The notes: generated by a model not told the origin, from the letters alone. Positions 55,501 to 63,667 are shown, counted from the first letter of the stretch. The stretch: DNA of 64,000 nucleotides from Phycisphaerae bacterium (GCA_029260055.1 JAJDDX010000461.1:1-64000); one strand, 5' to 3'. A program made the numbers and translations.

Positions 55501-56221
55501 TTCGCCGACGCTGGCAAACAGCACGATCACGGGTAACAGCGCCAATTGGTCCGGTGGTGGCCTGGCCCTCTTCAACTCTTCACCGACAATCGCAAACACC
55601 ATCGTCGCGTTCAATTCGTCCGGCGTGTACCGGACGGGCGGCACAGCGACGCTACGCTACAATTGCGTCTACAGTAATACCGAGTACGACTACGACGGCC
55701 TTGCCGACCCCACCGGGACCGATGGCAACCTCTCAGTAGCCCCGCTGTTTGCCCGCGATCCCGACTCCGGACCCGACGGGCAGTGGGGCACCGGCGACGA
55801 TGACTACGGCGACCTGCACCTATCCCTCGACTCGCCCGTCATCGACGCCGGCGACAACGCCGAAGTGCCGGCTGACGTGGACGATCTCGACGGCGACGGT
55901 GACACGACCGAACCGATGCCGTTCGACCTCGACGGCTTCGCCCGCTTTGTGGATGACCCGCAAACATCCGACACGGGAAGTGGTAGTCCGCCCATGGTCG
56001 ACATGGGCGCGTACGAGCGCCGTCCGGGTGACTGCTTGCACGATGGCGTTACCAACCACGACGGCGACGTGGATTTCGTCGATTACGTCGGTCTCGTAGG
56101 CTGCCTGGCTGGGCCCGCAACCGACGCGCCTGCCGGGTGCGAATGTCTTGATCTGGACGGGAGCGCCCATGTGGACTTAGCCGACGTAGCGTTCTTCCAA
56201 CTGTCGTTCACGGGCGAGTAG
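52517..56221 (+). CDS. Secreted parallel beta-helix protein with dockerin-like C-terminus
   Basis: The ATG at 52517 sits 6 bases after AGGAGG and opens a signal peptide (MSRTATVLLFMLGSGQIATA). The 1234-residue protein is made of right-handed beta-helix rungs, with dozens of repeats of the form SSPTIANNTITGNSA..GGGL. Three large modules each end with a choice-of-anchor-like closing segment (DGNIS..PRLAD..YGNVHIQ then PDSPCVDAG, VDIGADE) and restart with YAIVRVSPEG.D.NDGSSW. The C-terminus has two calcium loops (NHDGDVDFVDYVGLVGCL; LDLDGSAHVDLADVAFFQ) of the planctomycete dockerin type. Such helices often bind or cut polysaccharides; no catalytic residues could be assigned. Near-identical DNA repeats make assembly errors possible. 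Confidence 0.85.
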   Translation: MSRTATVLLFMLGSGQIATAQTTYHVDDDAPPDRSGRLKAGGTIHNLTQDTFHAAIQEAIDAAVDGDEIAVGPGTYVERLDMLGKAITLRSTHGPDVTIIDGDAAGTVITCDSGETPDTLIDGFTITNGSAELGGGLHLSYSSPTITNNRITGSSARQGGGLYLVNSHPTITNNTIANNDVTGGGQASGGGGLYLAYSFAAIMNNRITGNSANGPGGGLRLNRSSPTIANNTVMGNSATSGGGGLYLAESSPTIANNTITGNGAHSYGGGLTLSSSSFATIVNNTITGNSAGGGGGGLSLNRSYPTIANTIVAFNSSGIRLHVGAPTLRFNCVYGNRAYDYDGLADPTGTDGNISEKPRLADWQYGNVHIQPDSPCVDAGRNADAWGDFDIDGEPRKSEAGGTVDIGADETNGDVWPEGPYAIVRVSPEGTDTNDGSSWRLAKRTVQAGIDAAAAFGGEVWVRAGRYEEHITLHAHAYGGFAGTETTRGPRDWAANVTTLDGGQQGSVVTARTGYRVSTIDGFTITNGSAEFGGGLYLFGSAPTIANNMITGNSADDTGGGVYLHSSAPTIANNTITGNSAHTGGGLSLFFSSPTLTGNTITGNSAGIRGGGLYVTGSPSSLTIANTIVAFNSSGIRLGGDAPTPTLRHNCVFGNGEYDYIGMDDPAGTDGNISVDPRLADPRYGNVHIQPDSPCVDAGSHADAWGDSDMDGDPRILPVGGIVDIGADESDGTAWPSGPYAIVRVSPEGDDVNDGSSWTVTKRTVQAGIDAASALGGEVWVGAGTYEERITLPPHAHTYGGFVGVETEREQRDWAAHVTVLDGQQQGSVVIARGGYRNSAIDGFTITGGTGSYRGGGLLLSYCSPTIANNTITGNTTDSRGGGLSLGYSSATIANNTIAGNSAAYDGGGLHVEFSSPTITNNTIMGNSAGMFGRGGGLYVSHSSPTIVNNTITGNDTGYRGGGMFLDGASPTMTNNAITGNSADDTGGGLYLSSSSPTLANSTITGNSANWSGGGLALFNSSPTIANTIVAFNSSGVYRTGGTATLRYNCVYSNTEYDYDGLADPTGTDGNLSVAPLFARDPDSGPDGQWGTGDDDYGDLHLSLDSPVIDAGDNAEVPADVDDLDGDGDTTEPMPFDLDGFARFVDDPQTSDTGSGSPPMVDMGAYERRPGDCLHDGVTNHDGDVDFVDYVGLVGCLAGPATDAPAGCECLDLDGSAHVDLADVAFFQLSFTGE

Positions 56222-56236
56222 GCGCGCGCGGGCTCG

Positions 56237-56259
56237 CACTGGTGGACAAGCCACCAGTG
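56237..56259. terminator. Hairpin between convergent beta-helix and cytochrome genes
   Basis: CACTGGTGG (56237-56245) pairs perfectly with CCACCAGTG (56251-56259) around ACAAG. It lies 16 bases after the beta-helix stop and may act as a bidirectional terminator, although no U-tract follows. The motif around it (GGTGGACAAGCCACC) has the look of a dispersed element in planctomycete genomes. Confidence 0.55.
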
Positions 56260-56283
56260 GCACCCGCTGGGTTTGGATATTCG

Positions 56284-56347
56284 GACGTTTCGACGTTTGG
56301 ACGTTTCGACGTTTCGACGTTTCGACGTTTCGATGTTTCGATGTTTA
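56284..56347. repeat. Eight-unit octamer tandem repeat (GACGTTTC)
   Basis: Eight back-to-back copies of an 8-bp unit: GACGTTTC, GACGTTTG, four times GACGTTTC, then GATGTTTC and GATGTTTA. The last unit runs into the stop codon (TTA on the plus strand) of the leftward cytochrome gene. Seen from the minus strand the unit is GAAACGTC. Confidence 0.9.
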
Positions 56348-59300
56348 ACGCATCGGCGGCCGGTAGTACTCCAGGTAGGTGCCCGAGCCGCTACCCGTGG
56401 CGTCGTACGAGCTGGCCGGCGGCGGGGTCGGGCTGCCGTGACACATGGACCCGCCGCACATCGTCGATGTGTTGAGCCGCAAGATCGCACCGACGCTGCT
56501 TTCGCGCGTCGCGCCGGTCGAGGTGACCCACGGATAGCCGCCGGCTGCCGCGTCCTCGACCACATAGCTGAACCCGTAGCCGGGCCTGCCCACCAGCGCG
56601 CCGTCGCGCATCATCGGCTCATTGGTCGATCCGTGTGTGCCGGACGCCCCGTGTACGTTGTGGCAGGTCGTGCAGTTCGTCAGTGAGTCCCGCCCGTCAG
56701 AGCCGCCGGGACCGGTGCTTGCCGCATCCCAATCCGAATCGGCGTTGACCCCGATGTAGTTCATGATGTGCGCTACGTGCTCGTTGATGTCCGCCCCGCT
56801 GCCCCAGGCATAGGAGTAGTTCCGCGGCGGGTTCGGGAGGCTCGCCCTGTAGTTGCTGTCTATTCCGTCACCCGGCGTATCGTCGAAGATCTCCGGCGAC
56901 GAGTGGCACTCGAAGCAAAGCCTGAACGCCCTATCCCGCATGTCCGCCGCGTTGTAGCCGAAGGTGATGTTGAAGCTGGCCGGGATCATCATCGGCACTT
57001 CGCCGCCGACGAGTTTCAGCCGGTAGCCGGCCGCGTAGGCGACGCCGGACTGACTCGGACCATAGTAAGCCGAGTCGAATGAGTAGGTCCGTGCCTGCCC
57101 GTCGAAATGCGGAGCAGCCGGGTCGTGGCAGTCGGTGCAGGCCACCTGCCCGCCGCGGCCGTGACCCGACGCGTAGTAGCCCCACGTCACGCCGTCACCC
57201 GCCACCGGTGGCGCGCTCACGCCGAAAACCGCAGAAGTGCCGGTATCGTGGCATCCTTCGCAGCTTACAGTCGCCGCGGTGACCCAGTTGCCCTTGGCTT
57301 CAGTGACGCCGTTGAACGGACCGCCGGGGCTGTGGCACGCATCGCACACGTCCGTCTCACTCAGATCGATCCCGCCGTCGCCGTTGGCGTCGACGCCGGA
57401 AGCGAAGCTGACGACCTGGTTCATGTGCTGGTCGGTGTCCATCGAGGCGTGGCAGACCCAGCAATTCGCAATGCCCGGTCCGCTCGGGTCGTTCATGTGC
57501 AGGTCGTGGGTGCCCGCTCGGTTCGGAGCGACATCGCCGTCCGGTGGTTGTCCGTGACACGCGGTACAAGCGGCCGCACTCGGCATGAAACCGGTGTCGT
57601 GCGGATGGCAGCCGGTACAGTCGACACCCGCGTTGTGCGGTGTCCCCGTACCGTCGTGTCTGTGATAGGTCGTCGACGTGTGACAGACCTGGCAGATGCC
57701 GTCGTTATTCGCCGGATCGCCGTCGTCGAAGCTGTTGGCACCATCGCGAGCGGTGAAGACGACCGCCTTGTCGACGCCCAACGTCTGGTTGACCACCGTC
57801 CTCCCGACGAGCGAGAGGTTCTCGCTGTCCGGGTCATGGGGATCGTGGCAATCGACGCACGTCGGCTGCCACGGCCCGCCGGGAGCGTGCGTGGCGTGCT
57901 CCGTGTGACAAACCTGACAAAGCGTGCCGTCGTTGGCCGCTCGCAACAGCATGCCGTCACCGCGCCCATCGTTCGCAGTGCCGGAATCGGCGTAGTGTGG
58001 CGCATGGCATGTCATGCACTCGACATTGCCCTCTTTGATCACCGCCGGTCCCACATCCGCACTGAGCGGGAACTCGCCGGTGCCGCTGGGATAGGCGAAG
58101 CCCACCGGGTGCGTGCCGCGCTGCCCCAGCCCCTCATCGCGCGGCGCGTGGCACTCCTTGCACATCGCGTCGCCTTCGTTCGGGACCCGCATTAGCGGCG
58201 CGCCCACGTCGTTGTTATGCTGATCGTGACAGGTGGCGCACTTGATCAGCCCGCCGTCGAGGTACTCGTCCATCACGCCGCCCGCCGCCGGGCCGACGGA
58301 GTCGGCATCCGCATTGACAGCCGGGACGCCCCACGCGTGAGATCGACCGCGACCGTCGGGTGCGTCGGGGTTCGTGCCGTATGGGTCGGCCATGTCCTGC
58401 GTCTGGAAGATTCTGGCAGAAGCCTGCCCGGCGCCGGTGTGGCACGATTGACAGAGGTTGACCTGCCCTGCCGCGAGCCCGAGGTGCCCCCCCGGCTGAG
58501 CGTCCACGTCGTGACACCGCGAACAGGTTACATCTTGCAGCATGTGAGGCGGATCCCAGCCGTCGAGCGGCGCCGCGGTGTCGCCCTTCCCCGAGCCGGA
58601 GCCTGTGCCCAGTGTTTCACCCGAACCGCCGCGGATGGCTGTGCGGCGCCGCAAGGCGAGATCGTACTCACCGGCGTTCGTTCCATCGTAGAAGACCCCG
58701 GCCACTCCGCCCGCTGCCGCCAACGTGACGGGAGCATATATCTCGACCGTGCCCGCGCCGCTGTTGGCCACATACACTCGCCCCGCTGCGTCGATCTCCA
58801 CGTCACCCGGTGTTCGAAGCTCGCCCGGCGCCGTGCCATAGTCGAGAACTTTGCCGAGTTCCGCCCCGTCGGTCGTGAAGATGCGGAGCGTACCCATCAA
58901 CGCGTCGGTCACGTAGACGCTCCCGGCCGCGTCGAACGCGAGCCCGCTCGATCGCGGCATCCAGCCTTCACTGATCCCGCCCGGAAGGAACTTGATGCGA
59001 TGACCGAAACGGCGAATGAAGAGCCCGGATCGCGCAAACACCTGAGCCCGGAAGTTATCCTGGTCCGTCACGACCATCTGGTCGGTCGCCGGATCGACGG
59101 CCACGGCACTGGCGTACTTGAACTCACTCGACCGACCGCCGCGGATTCCGAGAATTAGCGCAAGGGATTCATCGCTTGAAAACGCGTATAGCCTGTCGGC
59201 CATGCTGTCGACCACATAGAGTCGATCGGTCGTCGGATCGACGGTCATGTCGGTGGGCCGCACGAAGTTCACGACACCGTCAGCCAGAAAATGCTGGAAC

Positions 59301-59602
59301 GTAAAGCTCGCGTCGTAGACGGCGACCTTCGCGTCGTCCCGCCGCGATACGACTATCCGCCCGTCCGCGTACACGGCGACACCCACGGGCGCGCCAGACT
59401 CCGGCAACGACCCGAGGTACGTCCCCGCCAGATCGAACCGTACGATTGCCCTGGCCTGTGGATCGGCCACGAGGATTTCAGTATCCGTCACGGCGAGTCG
59501 TGCCGGCACCTGAAGACCCTCCGAAAGCGTCGCAACGCGCGTCAGCGGATCGAGTTGACCTACCGCCTGAATCCCGACAATCAAAGCCGCCAGAAGAGCC
59601 AT
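56345..59602 (-). CDS. NHL-propeller multihaem c-type cytochrome
   Basis: The 1085-residue product begins with a signal peptide (MALLAALIVGIQAVG) behind GGAGG. Residues about 20-290 contain NHL/YVTN-type propeller repeats (LVADPQARAIVRFDLAG, DRLYVVDSMADRLYAFSS, GSVYVTDALMGTLRIFT, GRVYVANSGAGTVEIYA). From about residue 355 there are 16 CxxCH haem-binding motifs (CSRCH, CQSCH, CATCH, CKECH, CMTCH, CQVCH twice, CVDCH, CTGCH, CTACH, CWVCH, CDACH, CEGCH, CTDCH, CFECH, CTTCH) and a final CxxxxCH (CGGSMCHG). It is probably periplasmic or outer-surface and involved in electron transfer; it could be part of an extracellular electron conduit. No partner quinol oxidase or porin gene is adjacent. Confidence 0.9.
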   Translation of the reverse strand: MALLAALIVGIQAVGQLDPLTRVATLSEGLQVPARLAVTDTEILVADPQARAIVRFDLAGTYLGSLPESGAPVGVAVYADGRIVVSRRDDAKVAVYDASFTFQHFLADGVVNFVRPTDMTVDPTTDRLYVVDSMADRLYAFSSDESLALILGIRGGRSSEFKYASAVAVDPATDQMVVTDQDNFRAQVFARSGLFIRRFGHRIKFLPGGISEGWMPRSSGLAFDAAGSVYVTDALMGTLRIFTTDGAELGKVLDYGTAPGELRTPGDVEIDAAGRVYVANSGAGTVEIYAPVTLAAAGGVAGVFYDGTNAGEYDLALRRRTAIRGGSGETLGTGSGSGKGDTAAPLDGWDPPHMLQDVTCSRCHDVDAQPGGHLGLAAGQVNLCQSCHTGAGQASARIFQTQDMADPYGTNPDAPDGRGRSHAWGVPAVNADADSVGPAAGGVMDEYLDGGLIKCATCHDQHNNDVGAPLMRVPNEGDAMCKECHAPRDEGLGQRGTHPVGFAYPSGTGEFPLSADVGPAVIKEGNVECMTCHAPHYADSGTANDGRGDGMLLRAANDGTLCQVCHTEHATHAPGGPWQPTCVDCHDPHDPDSENLSLVGRTVVNQTLGVDKAVVFTARDGANSFDDGDPANNDGICQVCHTSTTYHRHDGTGTPHNAGVDCTGCHPHDTGFMPSAAACTACHGQPPDGDVAPNRAGTHDLHMNDPSGPGIANCWVCHASMDTDQHMNQVVSFASGVDANGDGGIDLSETDVCDACHSPGGPFNGVTEAKGNWVTAATVSCEGCHDTGTSAVFGVSAPPVAGDGVTWGYYASGHGRGGQVACTDCHDPAAPHFDGQARTYSFDSAYYGPSQSGVAYAAGYRLKLVGGEVPMMIPASFNITFGYNAADMRDRAFRLCFECHSSPEIFDDTPGDGIDSNYRASLPNPPRNYSYAWGSGADINEHVAHIMNYIGVNADSDWDAASTGPGGSDGRDSLTNCTTCHNVHGASGTHGSTNEPMMRDGALVGRPGYGFSYVVEDAAAGGYPWVTSTGATRESSVGAILRLNTSTMCGGSMCHGSPTPPPASSYDATGSGSGTYLEYYRPPMR

Positions 59603-59739
59603 AGCCTGCCACCTCCATGCGCCACCACGGCGCTAGCCGATCTCGTCACAGATTAGGTAACTATCGGCACGATGCCGCGCATTGGGTTAAGGGCCTTGAG
59701 TGAGCGGCCTGCGGTTACGCCGGGGCCTGGAGCCCATAT

Positions 59740-59936
59740 GGGTGCCCCGTCCTTCGGGTACTCCCGAAGGACGGGGGACGAAAGTTGAGCTGAAAGGCAC
59801 TCGCGAGCGTCGATGTCACTGCACCCTTAGCCCGGTAGGGACGGTCGAGAAACGAGACCTGCCGCCTACTCTGCGGAAGTAGACGATCACGCCGTCAGTC
59901 CTTCCCCCACCCTTGCTGCGCCAGGATGGGGCACCC
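59740..59936. repeat. MITE-like element, copy A (197 bp, terminal inverted repeats)
   Basis: The left end GGGTGCCCCGTCCT (59740-59753) and right end AGGATGGGGCACCC (59923-59936) are inverted repeats with one mismatch. Just inside the left end, CCCCGTCCTTCGGG and CCCGAAGGACGGGG (59745-59758 and 59763-59776) form a perfect 14-bp stem with a 4-base loop. The interior aligns with copy B at 62203-62382 (GGTCGAG, ACGAGACCTGCCGC, CGGAAG, CGATC). No open frame with protein character is inside. It is read as a small non-autonomous mobile element in the 428-base gap before the 60031 gene. Confidence 0.7.
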
Positions 59937-60030
59937 GTACACGTCGAATTCGTCCGCCACACGGCTGCGGGCGGGGTCATATGTAGGGGCGGGGCTCCGG
60001 GACAGCGGCACTAGAACGTCAGGAAGGTCA

Positions 60031-61776
60031 ATGCCACAGGTCGAGAACACCAGCCGACAGCCCGGCTCGCGGGTCGAACAGAGCCCCGGCCAGCGCACGC
60101 CCTGCCTGCTCATGGTGTTGGCGTTTGCGTTGCAGGCCGCCGTTGCGGCGGGTGGCGAACCGACCGGGGATCCGTGCGGGCGTTTGGACGCCGTGTGGGC
60201 TGGCAACATGGGCCCCGGGGCTTTCATCAAGGACTCCGCCATCGATGGGAACGACGCCATCATCGTCTCGGGCGATTTCGGCGGCAGCCCCGACTTCGAC
60301 CCGGGCGAGGGCGTCGACCAGCCAAGCTTGAGCCCGACTATCGATCTGTTCACAACCAAGATCCGCGCCGACGGCTCCTATGCCTGGACCTACGTGGCCC
60401 AAGCCGAGGGCACGCAGGTTGCCCAGGGGGTCGCCGTGCCAGATGATAATTCGGTCGTCGTGGCTGGAGAGTTCGCTGGGACGGTTGACTTCGATCCGAC
60501 TAACACCGTTGACGCCAGGGCCGCGGTTGGCGATCGCAACGCCTTCGTCATCAACCTCGGCCCCGATGGTACCTACCGCTGGGTCCGAACGTTCGGCCAA
60601 GGCAGCGCCGGCGTGAGCGCTAGACGCGTTGAAGTCGACTCTGTTGGAAGCCTCGTCATCGTTGGCTCGTTTTCCGGGATCGCCGATTTCGACCCCGGCC
60701 AGGGCGAGGATATCCATACGTCGACGCCCATTTATGATGTGCTAAGTAACGATGCTTTTGTCACCAAGCTAGGGTCCGACGGAAGCTATCAATGGACCCG
60801 AACGCTCGGCGGGCCGGGCTATGACAGGGGGACCGGAGTCGCCGTCGACGGGAACGACGATGTCTTCGTAACCGGGACATTCCGGGGAACCGCGGATTTC
60901 GATCCCGGACCCGGTGAGGACTGGCACACCGCCACAGGCATGGTCAGGGATATATATATCACGAAACTGCGCGCCGACGGCTCCTATGCCTGGACTCGTA
61001 CACTACCGGCCGGCTACGAGTGGGAACAAGGAGCGATCACCGTTGACCATGCCGGTAATGCGTACGTGACGGGTTGCTTCAGATGGACAGTTGACCTGGA
61101 CCCGACTGCCGGCGCTGATTTTCGTACTGCCGTCGCGGACAGTAGTGACACTTTCCTCACCATGATCCGCGGTGACGGATCGTACGGATGGACGTATACG
61201 GCCGGCGGGCAAGGCGACGAATGCGGCTTCGAGGTCGCGACCCGAGCAGGCGGTGGTGTCGTGGTGGTTGGAATGTTCCGAGGAGCAACGGACTTCGACC
61301 CGGGAAAGGGCGAGGATATCATTGTCGCCGCCGGCGACGACGTCTTCGTTATCGTCCTGCACGAGAACGGTGGCTACGAAGGCACAAGCGTGATGACAGG
61401 GCCTTATAACGAATGGGGCCGCCAAGTGGTGGTCGATTCCACCGACTCAGCGCTCGTGACAGGGCTCTTTGCCACCATTGAACCGGTGGACTTTGACCCG
61501 AGTTGCGAAGCCATCGAGCTGCCTATGCACGATCCGGATATCGGGGAGACGTTCCTCGCCAAGCTGGTTTGCCTGGAGCCTTCGGCTGACGCCAACCGGG
61601 ACGGGGACGTAGACATGCACGACTGGGCAACGTTCCAGACTTGCCTGACCGGCGAAAACCGGACCGAGTGCAATGACGGCTGCAGCCTGCTCGACTTCGA
61701 CGGTGATAGCGACATCGATATGTTCGACTACTTCGAATTCATAGCTTCGTTCCATGGACCGATCAGGGGGCAGTAG
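60031..61776 (+). CDS. Secreted repeat (propeller-like) protein with dockerin-like C-terminus
   Basis: The frame is open from 59926, but that part lies in the MITE-like element; the ATG at 60031 follows AGGAAGG and is preferred. The 581-residue product has a signal-like segment (LLMVLAFALQAAVAAGG) set back about 20 residues from the start. It then has about eight repeats of roughly 50 residues of the pattern G.F.GT.DFDPG.G.D......D.F..KL..DGSY.W.RT, which resemble SBBP/delta-60 beta-propeller repeats. The C-terminus has two calcium loops (DANRDGDVDMHDWATFQTCL and FDGDSDIDMFDYFEFIAS) of the dockerin type. Exported; role unknown. It lies between two copies of the repeat element. Confidence 0.8.
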   Translation: MPQVENTSRQPGSRVEQSPGQRTPCLLMVLAFALQAAVAAGGEPTGDPCGRLDAVWAGNMGPGAFIKDSAIDGNDAIIVSGDFGGSPDFDPGEGVDQPSLSPTIDLFTTKIRADGSYAWTYVAQAEGTQVAQGVAVPDDNSVVVAGEFAGTVDFDPTNTVDARAAVGDRNAFVINLGPDGTYRWVRTFGQGSAGVSARRVEVDSVGSLVIVGSFSGIADFDPGQGEDIHTSTPIYDVLSNDAFVTKLGSDGSYQWTRTLGGPGYDRGTGVAVDGNDDVFVTGTFRGTADFDPGPGEDWHTATGMVRDIYITKLRADGSYAWTRTLPAGYEWEQGAITVDHAGNAYVTGCFRWTVDLDPTAGADFRTAVADSSDTFLTMIRGDGSYGWTYTAGGQGDECGFEVATRAGGGVVVVGMFRGATDFDPGKGEDIIVAAGDDVFVIVLHENGGYEGTSVMTGPYNEWGRQVVVDSTDSALVTGLFATIEPVDFDPSCEAIELPMHDPDIGETFLAKLVCLEPSADANRDGDVDMHDWATFQTCLTGENRTECNDGCSLLDFDGDSDIDMFDYFEFIASFHGPIRGQ

Positions 61777-61802
61777 CGATCGAGACAGGTTCCGGAGGCG
61801 TC

Positions 61803-62198
61803 ATGAAGACTGATCAGCCGATGTCAGCGAAGAAGCAGGCACACAGCTACGTTGATTTTCTTCCCGCCGCGCTGATGTCGGTGCACTACCTTGTGGGCAT
61901 TTCTTGCACGCTGCTGCTGAGACAGAGCTTCGGCGGCTGGGTGTCCTGTCTCTGGTTCACGCTTCCCTACGTCGCGATCACGGGCGTCTTTACTATGAGC
62001 ATCTATCTTAAACTGGTGCATCGCCGCCGGTGGTCGAGGGCAGCGCTCCTGCTTGGCCTGACTCTTTCCGCGGGGGCGTTCGCCTACGATTGCACGCAAG
62101 GACGAACGCAGGTTGACGGACGCGGAATCGAACGCATCTACACCATCTGGTGGTGGCGTAACGGACCCAATGAGCAGGGATTCATCGGTAATGTCTAA
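61803..62198 (+). CDS. Small membrane protein of unknown function
   Basis: The 131-residue product has three hydrophobic segments (VDFLPAALMSVHYLVGISCT; CLWFTLPYVAITGVFTMSIY; AALLLGLTLSAGAFAYDC) and a soluble C-terminal tail with IYTIWWWRNGPNEQG. I recognise no family. TCCGGAGG precedes the ATG. It follows the propeller-like gene by 26 bases and may be co-transcribed. Its stop is 5 bases before copy B of the MITE-like repeat, so the element may have trimmed or altered its 3' end. Confidence 0.6.
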   Translation: MKTDQPMSAKKQAHSYVDFLPAALMSVHYLVGISCTLLLRQSFGGWVSCLWFTLPYVAITGVFTMSIYLKLVHRRRWSRAALLLGLTLSAGAFAYDCTQGRTQVDGRGIERIYTIWWWRNGPNEQGFIGNV

Positions 62199-62202
62199 AG
62201 CG

Positions 62203-62382
62203 AGGTGCCCCGTCTTTCGGGTACTCCCGAATGCTGGGGGACGGTTTTTGGCCTGAACCGCACTCGCAGCGTGGTAGCCCGGCAGGGAAGGTCGAGGCAC
62301 GAGACCTGCCGCATGCTCCACGGAAGCAGGCGATCGCAGGGTTAGTCCGTGCGCCACCCGTGCTACGCAAGGCGGGGCACCT
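62203..62382. repeat. MITE-like element, copy B (180 bp, terminal inverted repeats)
   Basis: Left end AGGTGCCCCGTCTT (62203-62216) and right end AAGGCGGGGCACCT (62369-62382) are inverted repeats with one mismatch, flanked on both sides by GCG as a possible target duplication. The body aligns with copy A with several gaps; the 14-bp hairpin of copy A is degraded here. It fills most of the gap after the 61803 gene. Confidence 0.65.
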
Positions 62383-62456
62383 GCGCATCCCGCCAAACTA
62401 ACGCCCGCCGTCCGCAGATTCAGTCCGGCGAGCACTTGCCACAGCCGCGCCAAGCT

Positions 62457-62789
62457 TCAGCATGCGCGTCGGCCGTACTTGCGGTAGAGCACGATGCACG
62501 AGAGGCTTTCAACCAGGGACACTAGAATACTGTAAGTGAGGTCGCCGGAAAAGACACGGCGCCACCACGCCATGCGCGATCCTACCAAGAACCACTGCTC
62601 CCTGAACCACGATAGATCAGAGTCGGCCATGACCAGCAGAGGGAACAGAAGCCAGAGCCACGACAGTCTATCTCTGCGCCAAGCGATAGTAAGACACACG
62701 ACCGACACGATGGTCGCGTTGTACACTCTGAAGTAGCCCATCGGGTTGCCTGTTAAGTACTCGACGACGTGCGGCATGTACGCGTCCAC
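62457..62789 (-). CDS. Small membrane protein of unknown function
   Basis: The 110-residue product starts at a GTG preceded by AGAGGTGATC on the minus strand. It has a first hydrophobic segment (ATIVSVVCLTIAW), a second (LSWLWLLFPLLVMADSDLSW) and a third near the end (YSILVSLVESLSCIVLYRKY), with an aromatic and basic centre (FREQWFLVGSRMAWWRRVFS). Family not recognised. It is isolated between copy B and the fragment at 62925 of the small repeat. Confidence 0.55.
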   Translation of the reverse strand: MDAYMPHVVEYLTGNPMGYFRVYNATIVSVVCLTIAWRRDRLSWLWLLFPLLVMADSDLSWFREQWFLVGSRMAWWRRVFSGDLTYSILVSLVESLSCIVLYRKYGRRAC

Positions 62790-62924
62790 GGGATCACCTC
62801 TGTCTGCAGTGTAATAAAGCCGGCCGCAACTCAGCGCGCTTGCGTATGGCTGGCTACAGCACTACCTATCTTAGACCCACCAAAGTTGTTCCTCCACGTA
62901 GCCCTTCCTCCGCGTTTGCAGCGC

Positions 62925-62939
62925 ATGGACGGGGCACCC
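62925..62939. repeat. Partial third copy of the MITE-like right end
   Basis: ATGGACGGGGCACCC matches the right inverted repeat of copies A and B, and the bases before it (GTTTGCAGCGC) resemble the corresponding interior (CTTGCTGCGC). No left end was found, so it is a fragment. Confidence 0.45.
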
Positions 62940-62955
62940 GCCCAACTCGCCGCCA

Positions 62956-63624
62956 CTACCCGCCGTCCGCGACGCGGCCACAATACGTAAGGCACCAGTA
63001 GTAACGCAAACAGGTGTAGCGCAGGTCACGTGCGAAGGGTGCCACCGCGGCCCGTAGATCGGCCTCACTCGGGAAGTTCTTCATGACCTCGTGGGTGGTG
63101 CGGTCCGCGAGCGTTCGCAACTGGTAGGTGTTGCCCTCGTCGTCGGTGCGTGAAACGGGTGTGCTGCTGCCGACCACGCAGGTGTTGTCGGCCAGTACCA
63201 CAAGAGCGCCGGGCCGCAGCTTGGTATGAAGAGCGGAGAGGAAGACCGGGAGGGCGGACCTCGCTATGTGCGACCACCAGAAGCCCGCGAAGGCGGCTGT
63301 GAACTCGCCCGAGACGCCCGTAAGCGTAAAGGCATCCGCCCGCGCGAATCGCACATTGGCCTTGGGGAAGTGCTTGGCGCGGGCAAGGTCGAGGACCTCG
63401 TCGCCAACATCCGTGGCTAGTATCGAGCGAGCCGCGGCCGCGATCGGCTCGGTCCAGTACCCGGTGCCGCATGCCACTTCGAGCACGTCGTGATCGGCCA
63501 GCTCACGAACGAGCATCGAACGCAACGTCGCCAGATCGGCCTGCCGCTCGGGTCTGCGGTAGATCTGCTCATACTCGCCTGCCCGGCGTGCGTAGTAGGC
63601 GGACGTGTCGTGCTCTTGCGTCAT
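62956..63624 (-). CDS. Class I SAM-dependent methyltransferase
   Basis: The 222-residue product has the Rossmann-type methyltransferase core: motif I LEVACGTGYWTEPIA near residue 47-61, the acidic residue after strand 2 (LATDVGDEVLDLARAK), motif with AFAGFWWSHI and the later strand PGALVVLADN. The N-terminus (DTSAYYARRAGEYEQIYRRP) is like UbiE/BioC-type small-molecule methyltransferases. Substrate unknown. It is the second-to-last gene on the minus strand and is followed by a 110-aa membrane protein gene after 166 bases. Confidence 0.85.
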   Translation of the reverse strand: MTQEHDTSAYYARRAGEYEQIYRRPERQADLATLRSMLVRELADHDVLEVACGTGYWTEPIAAAARSILATDVGDEVLDLARAKHFPKANVRFARADAFTLTGVSGEFTAAFAGFWWSHIARSALPVFLSALHTKLRPGALVVLADNTCVVGSSTPVSRTDDEGNTYQLRTLADRTTHEVMKNFPSEADLRAAVAPFARDLRYTCLRYYWCLTYCGRVADGG

Positions 63625-63667
63625 GCGTAACGGCTCTCGTTTCGACGGCCCCGACGCCGGCTTGGAT

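Noticed and set aside
56284-56347. CRISPR-like array
   Set aside because: The units are 8 bp and contiguous with no spacers; it is a simple tandem repeat.
59700-59882. 60-codon frame in the gap before 60031
   Set aside because: It lies across MITE-like copy A; the protein sequence has no family character and is explained by the repeat.
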